Shown one piece after another: positions 1 to 5,478 of a DNA stretch of 10,680 bases. The notes below the pieces were generated by a model. That model ran no database searches, was not told the DNA's origin, and saw only the letters and a program-made list of their open reading frames with translations. This DNA comes from Dehalococcoidales bacterium. GTDB lineage: Bacteria; Chloroflexota; Dehalococcoidia; Dehalococcoidales; Fen-1064. The position numbers and the translations under genes were made by a program. The DNA lies in contig JAFGHZ010000061.1 of NCBI GenBank assembly GCA_016929875.1, positions 1-10,680 on the forward strand, written 5' to 3'. Numbering within the stretch: position 1 is the first letter of the stretch; each line of letters begins with the position of its first letter.

Positions 1-270
1 CAAGAAACCGTCATTACCACTACCACAATAGGCAATCGCATATACATCCCCCGATACATGGATAATATCGGGGTCAAGACCATTCGAGGTATCATATTCC
101 AGAGTATCGATCACTGTATCGGCAATCTGTCCATTAGCAGCAATGTCTACTGTTATCAGGAACCCGTCATTACCGGAACCACCGTAGGCAATGGCAAAAA
201 CATTCCCGGAAACATTGGTTATTTCCGGCTTGTAGCAATCCGAAGTATCGAACTCGAGTGAATCGAACAC
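1..270 (-). repeat. 156-bp tandem repeat inside the PilX-like gene
   Basis: The stretch 157-270 matches 1-114 with a period of exactly 156 bp (52 codons). By hand count about 80 of 114 bases agree, and 25 of 38 encoded residues. The first unit in coding direction begins at 270, the second at 114, and the second is cut by the window edge. The period is in frame, so unit gain or loss would keep the protein open. Confidence 0.85.
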
Positions 271-624
271 CGTATCCGTAATAGTACCAGCGGCGGTACC
301 GCTCGCCTGGGTCTTGGTCACTGTGATACCGGGTGTGACGCCATTCACCTGGCTGGGCAAGGAATATGCAACGGTACTGCCCACAACAAGCAACTGCGCC
401 GCCAGTCCGTCATCGAGCAACCGCCAGATGCCGTGTTCTACGCCCGCATCAGCGCTATAAGTCTCCTTTGTCACTATTCTAAAATCTCTGGAGCCTATCA
501 TCGAACTGCTTGCCTGCGATAAAAACGGGGTTATCACCAGCGTCCCCAGAATCAGCGCCGCCAGCGTTATCGGCAATGCCTGCCCGTTTTCTTCTTTATG
601 GAGTCGACCGCAAATAGACCACAT
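1..624 (-). CDS. PilX-like minor pilin fused to 52-residue tandem repeats (3' end outside window)
   Basis: Last visible gene of the pilus operon; it reads leftward off the window, leaving 208 residues without a stop. The start is the ATG at 624, preceded by CAGGGG and a 4-base spacer; it overlaps the end of the previous prepilin gene by 29 bases in another frame. Residues 10-37 (HKEENGQALPITLAALILG then a hydrophobic run) form one N-terminal membrane helix after a short charged leader. This resembles PilX/TadE-type pilus proteins, but the usual Glu at mature position 5 is absent. Residues about 50-70 contain SADAGVEHGIWRLL, typical of PilX-like proteins, which package a minor pilin. From residue 119 a 52-residue repeat begins (VFDSLEFDTS...), with a second copy from 171 (VIDTLEYDTS...); both contain the core AIAY-G-SGNDGFL. 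The repeats look like beta-propeller or similar extracellular units. Role as a pilus-associated adhesin or tip protein is inferred; the number of repeats is unknown. Confidence 0.8.
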   Translation of the reverse strand, partial: MWSICGRLHKEENGQALPITLAALILGTLVITPFLSQASSSMIGSRDFRIVTKETYSADAGVEHGIWRLLDDGLAAQLLVVGSTVAYSLPSQVNGVTPGITVTKTQASGTAAGTITDTVFDSLEFDTSDCYKPEITNVSGNVFAIAYGGSGNDGFLITVDIAANGQIADTVIDTLEYDTSNGLDPDIIHVSGDVYAIAYCGSGNDGFL

Positions 625-1042
625 ATATCCCCTGTTCGCTAACACCTGCCCCGCCTGTCGGCGTCGAGGTCAAATTCATTGTTACGACGCGTCCGTTCAC
701 CGTAAAGCTGACACTGGAGATATTCTGCGCCAGAGTTTTTACGGGGTTTATCCCGTCGTTACGAGTGAGAACAGTACCTGCGAGGGCATAGGTAATTGTT
801 TGAGCCGTCGGTAATGTCAGGGCCAAGCCGCTGCCCCCGACAGCCGAAACAGCCATTTGTCCGTCAAGGTTGAACCACGACGCCGTATTTTGTAGCTCAT
901 GCATAGCCAGCATACGGCCGTTGCTGTAGCCCGTAACACCGACAATCTGAGAGATGGACGGACCGACCACGCTAATCAGCATGCCTGTAAGCGCCACCGC
1001 GATGAGTAGTTCTACCAGAGTAACCCCTCTTTCCCCTCTCAT
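596..1042 (-). CDS. GspJ/PilW-like prepilin (type IV pilin-like minor pilin)
   Basis: 148-residue pseudopilin/minor pilin. The N terminus MRGERG|VTLVELLIAVALTG is a class III prepilin signal: a very short basic leader, Gly6 at the cleavage site, Val instead of the usual Phe/Met at +1, and Glu11 at +5, followed by a hydrophobic helix to about residue 30. A prepilin peptidase would cleave and methylate it; no such peptidase is in the window. The remaining ~115 residues are a small polar, beta-rich globular domain (for example NGRVVTMNLTSTP) with no recognised motif. The ATG at 1042 overlaps the TGA of the preceding gene as ATGA, so translation is probably coupled. Size and position after a GspI/PilV-like gene suggest the GspJ/PilW slot, but assignment within the minor pilins is by order and general character, not by a specific motif. 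Confidence 0.85.
   Translation of the reverse strand: MRGERGVTLVELLIAVALTGMLISVVGPSISQIVGVTGYSNGRMLAMHELQNTASWFNLDGQMAVSAVGGSGLALTLPTAQTITYALAGTVLTRNDGINPVKTLAQNISSVSFTVNGRVVTMNLTSTPTGGAGVSEQGIYVVYLRSTP
625..634 (-). promoter_or_regulatory. Ribosome binding site deciding the PilX-like start
   Basis: On the minus strand CAGGGG (634-629) lies 4 bases before the ATG at 624. It sits inside the coding end of the upstream prepilin gene. It supports this ATG over starting at or after the upstream stop codon, where no good start codon is seen before the hydrophobic helix. Confidence 0.6.
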
Positions 1043-1443
1043 CTGTCCACCTTATAGTCTTCCATCACAAGGACCTGCTGAGCGTCATGAGAAATAGTTA
1101 CGGTCAGCTTCTGTATCTTATTATCCGCATAGATGGAGGAATCGACATTCAGAGAAATGCTGTATCCCGATGGAGCGGGAACCAGGGTATAAGAAGCTCC
1201 CGTAGCATCGTATGCCGCCGACTTAGTCTGTTCGATCTGGCTCTGGGCCAATCTCTGTGATATCGTTTCCTGACTCATTTCAGCGACAGACAAAGATCCG
1301 GTCGATAGGGCCGCGATAAAAACCGCCAACGCCGTGCCGACAATAGCCACCGCCACCAACAATTCCACCAAACCACTCCCGCGCTCGCTATTAAAATGGA
1401 CGTTCCCCCTGGATATGATATTCGAGCTAACTCTCGTATTCAT
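1039..1443 (-). CDS. GspI/PilV-like prepilin (type IV pilin-like minor pilin)
   Basis: 134-residue protein with a prepilin signal: a longer leader (residues 1-22, ending SERG), predicted cleavage Gly22|Ser23, and Glu27 at +5 within SGLVELLVAVAIVG, then a hydrophobic helix to about residue 46. The region TISQRLAQSQIEQTKSAAYD (residues 60-79) after the helix is characteristic of the GspI/PilV group, where a conserved stretch of helix precedes the beta domain. The remainder is a small beta-rich domain (KIQKLTVTISHD, typical late strand). It starts 10 bases after the pilC stop, with purine-rich AGGCGG just ahead of the ATG, and overlaps the next prepilin start by 4 bases. It is probably a minor pilin in the initiation complex, encoded in the same transcript as PilB and PilC. 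Confidence 0.85.
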   Translation of the reverse strand: MNTRVSSNIISRGNVHFNSERGSGLVELLVAVAIVGTALAVFIAALSTGSLSVAEMSQETISQRLAQSQIEQTKSAAYDATGASYTLVPAPSGYSISLNVDSSIYADNKIQKLTVTISHDAQQVLVMEDYKVDR

Positions 1444-1453
1444 ATACCGCCTG

Positions 1454-2668
1454 CTACCTTAAAGAGTTCAAAACGGAGTACATCGGCATCAGAATCGATA
1501 CCAGTATGAAAGCAACACAAAGTCCCATAACAATCGTCAGTGTCGGTTCTATCATCGAGATAAGAGATTGCACATTCTGGTTGGCACGCTCTTCATAGAA
1601 AACCGCCATTGTTGACAGAGCGGTATCGATATTGCCGGTCTGTTCACCCATCGCTATCATTCTTACCATCGTTTTAGGGAATAGCGGGTTTTCCGACATC
1701 GGGCGTGACATCCCCTGCCCTTCTACGAGCTTGTCCCTGACTTCAGTAAGGGCACGACTGACAATCTGATTAGTGCTGACAGTCTGTATCATAATATCCA
1801 TAATTGTCGGCAGTTGCAGCCCGGATCTTAACATCATCGAAGTAGTCCGGCAGAAATGGCCCATCGTCCGTTGGACGACAATCTTACCTATGAACGGCAG
1901 ATGCAATTTCAATTTATCCATCATGAGCTTCCCGGACGGGAACCTGAGATAGATGACTATTGCCGCAATAATAACAACGATAGCAATGAATATCTGGAGT
2001 TTATAATCGGTAAAGAACCCTACAATGGCTATAATCAATTTTGTAGTCCACGGCAAACTCGCACCCAGTGACGAGAACAAGCCGAGAATCGGGGGCAAAA
2101 CAAGCGTCATCATCAAAATGAAGACGCCGATTGCCATGACAGTGACGATGGCAGGATAGGCCATCGCTCTCCGGATATTCTGGTTCATTTTCATCTGTCT
2201 TTCCATATATTCGGCCATTTGCCTCAATCCGCCTTCGAGGTCCCCTGCCTGTTCGCTGGCCCTGACGATTTGATAATAGGAATACGGGAATGCCTCCGGA
2301 TAATGGCTGAGTGCCTGAGAGAGGGAACTGCCCTCCTGGAGTTTCCGGGCAAGTCCCGATACGATAGCTTTGAGAGCCTGTTTCGAAACCTGTTCTTCTA
2401 CCAGTTGCAAAGCCATGTGTAGAGATACACCGGATTCGACAAAGGTTGCCAGCTGGCGTGAAAATTCAATCACATCCTGAGTCTTGACTCCGAAAAGAGT
2501 GGGTATGAGAGCCGCCACAGTGGCTCGCGGGCGTGCAGCTTTCAAACTGATGATATATTTATAACCGGCCTGATACAGGGCCTCTTCCGCCAGAGTTTCA
2601 TTGGCGGCTTCGATAGTACCATCAACCAGTTTTTTACTCGCGGTATAGGCCTGATAACGATAGGTCAC
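1454..2668 (-). CDS. pilC: Type IV pilus inner-membrane platform protein PilC (GspF family)
   Basis: 404 residues, the usual length for PilC/GspF. This polytopic inner-membrane protein forms the platform that couples the PilB ATPase to pilin insertion. Two homologous T2SSF domains are visible: residues ~67-190 (starting EFSRQLATFVESGVSLHMAL) and ~270-394 (starting HFCRTTSMMLRSGLQLPTIM). Each ends in a conserved segment: AMAYPAIVTVMAI (168-180) and MIEPTLTIVMG (372-382). Membrane segments are clear at ~173-197, ~210-240 and ~375-397. The GEQTGNIDTAL motif (341-351) is a family hallmark. The start is GTG at 2668, with a strong GAGGAGG (2679-2673) 4 bases upstream. It lies 25 bases after the pilB stop, in the conserved pilB-pilC order. 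No pilT is between them. Confidence 0.95.
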   Translation of the reverse strand: MTYRYQAYTASKKLVDGTIEAANETLAEEALYQAGYKYIISLKAARPRATVAALIPTLFGVKTQDVIEFSRQLATFVESGVSLHMALQLVEEQVSKQALKAIVSGLARKLQEGSSLSQALSHYPEAFPYSYYQIVRASEQAGDLEGGLRQMAEYMERQMKMNQNIRRAMAYPAIVTVMAIGVFILMMTLVLPPILGLFSSLGASLPWTTKLIIAIVGFFTDYKLQIFIAIVVIIAAIVIYLRFPSGKLMMDKLKLHLPFIGKIVVQRTMGHFCRTTSMMLRSGLQLPTIMDIMIQTVSTNQIVSRALTEVRDKLVEGQGMSRPMSENPLFPKTMVRMIAMGEQTGNIDTALSTMAVFYEERANQNVQSLISMIEPTLTIVMGLCVAFILVSILMPMYSVLNSLR

Positions 2669-2693
2669 ACTTCCTCCTCAGACACTACGAGTT

Positions 2694-4403
2694 TTAGCCG
2701 ATGGAGAAAACACTGCGCATTACCTCATTGACGGTAGTGATACCCTGCTTTACTTTGAGCATTCCGTCATGTTTCATGGTTACCATCCCTTCTCTGAGAG
2801 CCTGCGCCTTAATATCTACAGCACTCACATTAGTGAGCAACATCCTGCGGATTTCTTCGCTCATTAACAGTGTCTCGAAAATTCCGGTTCGACCCTGATA
2901 ACCGATGTTACCGCACAGATTACAACCGATACCGCTCCCGTAAAACTTCTGGGGGCGTTCCGACAATTCTTCATCATAAAGTGCCAACTCCTCCGGCGAC
3001 GGCTCATAAGGGGACAGACAATGAGGGCAAAGACGACGTATCATACGCTGTGTGGAAATGCCAATCAGAGTAGAGGCAAGAAGATAACGCTCGATGCCGA
3101 GGTCGACCATCCGGAAAAGTACTCCGACCGAATCGTTAGCATGGACTGAAGAAAGTACCAGATGGCCTGTTAGCGCCGCCTGAACGGCAATTGTCGCCGT
3201 CTCGTTATCACGAATTTCACCTACCAGAATCACGTCGGGGTCATGCCTCATAATCGAACGCAAACCGTTGGCAAAGGTAATACCCGCCTTGGGATTAACC
3301 TTGGTCTGATTGATATCCGCAAAATGGTATTCGACCGGGTCTTCAACTGTCATAATATTACTTTCGGTACGGTTCAGACTGTTGATAAGAGCATAAAGGG
3401 TCGTGGTTTTCCCTGAACCCGTGGGACCGCCAACCAGTACAAGTCCGAAAGGACTTTTCATCATCCTCTGAAATTTCTTCAGGGAATCGGGGAGCAAGCC
3501 GAGTTGAGGCAAAGTAAAGAGGGATAGCGCCTTGTCCAGAATACGCAAAGTCACCTTTTCGCCGTAAATTGTAGAAATACTGGCAGTACGGATATCGATA
3601 TCTCTTCCGGCTACATTCACGGAGAACTGTCCGTCCTGCGGCCGCCGCTGTTCTGCGATGTTCATATCCGCCAGGACTTTAATGCGGGACACCAGCGGAA
3701 CATGAGCACCCTTGGGCAAAGATAAAACGTCGTGCAGAATCCCATCGATACGAAAACGGATGCGCAATCTGTCTTCCTGCGGTTCGATATGAATATCCGA
3801 AGCCCTGTCCCTTACCGCCTGGGTCAGCAACAACTCCAGGGTCTGGGATATTGGCGTTCTTGCTACGAGTTCAGGAGTAACGACTGTGAGTTCTTCCGCT
3901 TTCGACGGAGCAAATTCCTTTACCTGCTTCTCTATTTCTGCCACAGACCGGTAATTAAGGTCTATTGCTCTCAAAATATCGGTGGATATACCTAGGGCCG
4001 CTTCGATGTTCATCTTGACCTGGGCTTTGATATCCTCGATTGTCTGTATATCCTGAGGGTCGGCCATAACCACCACCAGAGAATTACCGACTACATCGAG
4101 TGGAATCAATGTATGCTTCCGGGCAGTGTCTTCCGGAATCAAACGCAAAGCTTCCGGCTGGATTTTATGTCTCTGCAAGTCAATGAGAGGGATATTGAGT
4201 TTGACACTGAGGATAGCGGCTAAATCTTTATCCTTCACCACTCCCTGATTCACGAGAATTTCACTGAGCCTGCCACCCTGCATCTGTTGAATCTTAATAG
4301 CATTATCAAGTTGCTCGGGAGTAATCAGCTTCTCTTCAACAAGTAATTCTCCCAGGCTCTTGCGGCTGAATGAGTTGTCATCCTGTAAGTTTCCTCTTTC
4401 CAT
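2694..4403 (-). CDS. pilB: Type IV pilus assembly ATPase PilB (GspE family)
   Basis: 569-residue cytoplasmic hexameric ATPase that powers pilus extension. Residues ~15-150 form an MshEN/GspE_N region, including KSLGELLVEEKLITPEQL and RLSEILVNQGVVKDKDL; in some relatives this region binds c-di-GMP. The catalytic core has every expected box: Walker A GPTGSGKTTT (326-335), Asp box MTVEDPVEY (351-359), Walker B LVGEIRDNET (393-402) and His box LTGHLVLSSVHAND (411-424). Four cysteines as CPHC (459-462) and CNLC (494-497) make the zinc-binding tetracysteine motif of PilB/GspE extension ATPases, which PilT retraction ATPases lack. The ATG at 4403 follows GGGAG with a sensible spacer. It is preceded by a 102-base gap with a hairpin after the pilin gene, and pilC follows at 25 bases. 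All catalytic residues are present, so it should be active. Confidence 0.97.
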   Translation of the reverse strand: MERGNLQDDNSFSRKSLGELLVEEKLITPEQLDNAIKIQQMQGGRLSEILVNQGVVKDKDLAAILSVKLNIPLIDLQRHKIQPEALRLIPEDTARKHTLIPLDVVGNSLVVVMADPQDIQTIEDIKAQVKMNIEAALGISTDILRAIDLNYRSVAEIEKQVKEFAPSKAEELTVVTPELVARTPISQTLELLLTQAVRDRASDIHIEPQEDRLRIRFRIDGILHDVLSLPKGAHVPLVSRIKVLADMNIAEQRRPQDGQFSVNVAGRDIDIRTASISTIYGEKVTLRILDKALSLFTLPQLGLLPDSLKKFQRMMKSPFGLVLVGGPTGSGKTTTLYALINSLNRTESNIMTVEDPVEYHFADINQTKVNPKAGITFANGLRSIMRHDPDVILVGEIRDNETATIAVQAALTGHLVLSSVHANDSVGVLFRMVDLGIERYLLASTLIGISTQRMIRRLCPHCLSPYEPSPEELALYDEELSERPQKFYGSGIGCNLCGNIGYQGRTGIFETLLMSEEIRRMLLTNVSAVDIKAQALREGMVTMKHDGMLKVKQGITTVNEVMRSVFSIG

Positions 4404-4448
4404 ACTTCACTCCCGCATCAGGGACATAGAGAGATAATCAGAACAGCC

Positions 4449-4479
4449 ATATCGGAGGTCTGATATTGACCTCCGATAT
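4449..4479 (-). other. Perfect 12-bp intergenic hairpin between pilin and pilB
   Basis: Inverted repeat: ATATCGGAGGTC (4449-4460), 7-base loop, GACCTCCGATAT (4468-4479), with no mismatch. On the transcribed minus strand it is not followed by a run of T (the next bases are GGCTGTTCTG), so it does not look like a full intrinsic terminator. It lies 27 bases past the pilin stop and 45 bases before the pilB start. Likely roles are partial attenuation or 3'-end protection/processing of the pilin mRNA, giving more pilin than PilB. The role is inferred. Confidence 0.75.
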
Positions 4480-4505
4480 ACCAATATCTGTAAGCTAATG
4501 AGTGT

Positions 4506-4874
4506 TTAATAACCTGTGCTGACCTGGGTAATCAATCCTGACGTGGTGCAGGTATACGTACCCTTGGTTGTGGCAGTTCTCAGGTGGTCGGGATAGAGAG
4601 GATGTGTAGCATCGGGGAAAGCAGTCATATCGCTAGTAGCAGTAACTACGGCTGTAACCGTAGTCAAACCTGCTTTGGTCATCATCCTGTCCATAGCCGT
4701 CTGTACTAAGACTTTCTCCGCCGCGGCAGCTTCCGTTTTACCACTCCCGGCGAGGCCGGTAACATTGGGTATGATGATTGCCGCCAGAACACCGATGATA
4801 GCAATTACAATGAGTAATTCCACCAAGGTAAAACCTGACTCATTCCGGCGCAGTCTCCGCAAAAGGCTTTTCAT
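4506..4874 (-). CDS. Type IV major-type prepilin (PilA/GspG-like)
   Basis: 122-residue prepilin and first gene of the operon, so the best candidate for the major subunit. The leader MKSLLRRLRRNESG is basic and ends at Gly14; the mature protein starts Phe15, with FTLVELLIVIAIIGVLAAIIIP a textbook N-terminal helix. Glu19 is +5 and Pro36 is mature Pro22, a classic pilin position. The mature protein is only about 108 residues. The tail (Thr/Ala-rich, DATHPLYPDHLRTATTKG, ending VSTGY) has one cysteine (Cys109), so it lacks the intramolecular disulphide loop of many type IVa pilins. It is nearer GspG-like or short Chloroflexi/Gram-positive pilins. The ATG at 4874 has GGGAGG with a 5-base spacer and a consensus-like promoter about 60 bases upstream. 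Whether it builds a pilus or a secretion pseudopilus cannot be told from sequence alone. Confidence 0.92.
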   Translation of the reverse strand: MKSLLRRLRRNESGFTLVELLIVIAIIGVLAAIIIPNVTGLAGSGKTEAAAAEKVLVQTAMDRMMTKAGLTTVTAVVTATSDMTAFPDATHPLYPDHLRTATTKGTYTCTTSGLITQVSTGY

Positions 4875-4908
4875 GTTTACCTCCCGTCTAGTTATTTACA
4901 TCCTGAAA

Positions 4909-4943
4909 ATTGCAATATTGTAATACGAGTGTCGTTATTGTAA
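4909..4943. promoter_or_regulatory. Possible operator: repeated TATTGTAA motifs at the pilin promoter
   Basis: TATTGTAA occurs at 4916-4923 and again at 4936-4943, exactly 20 bp apart (about two helical turns). The second copy covers the pilin -10 element; the first lies in the initial transcribed region inside a near-palindrome ATTGCAATATTGTAAT (4909-4924, 14 of 16 positions symmetric). This spacing would suit a dimeric regulator, but AT-rich promoter DNA can give such repeats by chance. Confidence 0.3.
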
Positions 4944-4965
4944 ACTATGGTACGTTTGATGTCAA
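4937..4965 (-). promoter_or_regulatory. Sigma70-type promoter of the pilin-pilB-pilC operon
   Basis: On the minus strand a perfect -35 TTGACA (4965-4960), a 17-base spacer and -10 TACAAT (4942-4937, one mismatch to consensus). Transcription should begin near 4930, giving a leader of about 55 bases before the pilin ATG at 4874. This is the strongest promoter match in the window, consistent with high pilin expression. Confidence 0.8.
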
Positions 4966-4983
4966 GGGAAATTACATTATCAT
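4956..4983 (+). promoter_or_regulatory. Candidate promoter for the receiver-kinase genes
   Basis: On the plus strand TTGATG (4956-4961), a 16-base spacer, and TATCAT (4978-4983; one mismatch to TATAAT). Its -35 overlaps the -35 of the divergent pilin promoter by two bases. The leader to the ATG at 5043 would be about 50 bases. Weaker than the pilin promoter; proposed by eye only. Confidence 0.45.
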
Positions 4984-5042
4984 GACTGGTAAAAGCTAAA
5001 CAAATAATAAATAATTTTATTCCCAACACTAAGGAGCGCCGA

Positions 5043-5411
5043 ATGAGTAACAAAACAATACTGATAGCCGATGACGAAGCACACGTGGTCAGGTCATTGA
5101 CATTCGTTCTGCAAAAAGCGGGCTACAAGGTATCTTCGGCATCGAACGGAGAGGAAGCTCTCAACCAAATACGACAAGCCCGTCCGGATATCGTATTTCT
5201 CGATGTGATGATGCCAAAAAAGAACGGGTATGAAGTCTGTGAGGAGATAAAAAAATCGCCGGAACTCAAAAGCACTCACGTCATTATCCTGACAGCCAAA
5301 GGACAGGAATCGGATAAAGAGCAGGGCATCAAAGCAGGTGCCGACGAATTCATTACCAAACCTTTCAGCCCGATGGACATAGTCACTAAAGTAAAGAACC
5401 TGTTGGGATAA
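5043..5411 (+). CDS. Stand-alone CheY-like response regulator receiver
   Basis: 122 residues, a single REC domain with nothing added. The acidic pocket is Asp10-Asp11 (LIADDEAHVV), the phospho-acceptor Asp54 (VFLDVMMPKKNG), the switch Thr84 (IILTAKGQ) and the conserved Lys106 (ITKPF), with Phe103 at the aromatic position. All catalytic residues are present, so it should be phosphorylated, most simply by the hybrid kinase 67 bases downstream. There is no DNA-binding or enzymatic output domain, so it would act as a phosphorelay shuttle or through protein contacts, as CheY, PilG and PilH do. AAGGAG (5031-5036) precedes the ATG by 6 bases. It is divergent from the pilus operon across a shared promoter region, which hints at, but does not prove, a role in pilus control. 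Confidence 0.95.
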   Translation: MSNKTILIADDEAHVVRSLTFVLQKAGYKVSSASNGEEALNQIRQARPDIVFLDVMMPKKNGYEVCEEIKKSPELKSTHVIILTAKGQESDKEQGIKAGADEFITKPFSPMDIVTKVKNLLG

Positions 5412-5478
5412 CTTTGAAAACAACGGGTATGAGTTAAATAGAAGTACTGGAGTTGCCGTCAGAAGTGAGGTAACCGAT

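Noticed and set aside
58..261. 67-codon plus-strand open frame at the left edge
   Set aside because: Antisense to the 52-residue repeats of the PilX-like gene, whose frame is open from 624 to the edge with prepilin-like features.
4449..4479. Hairpin between pilin and pilB as a full intrinsic terminator
   Set aside because: No T-run follows on the transcribed strand, and pilB downstream has no clear promoter of its own.
5422..5433. AACGGGTATGAG between receiver and kinase, matching the NGYE codons at 5223 and about 8863
   Set aside because: Only about 11 bases match and the flanks do not resemble a receiver; most likely chance rather than a remnant of a duplicated REC gene.
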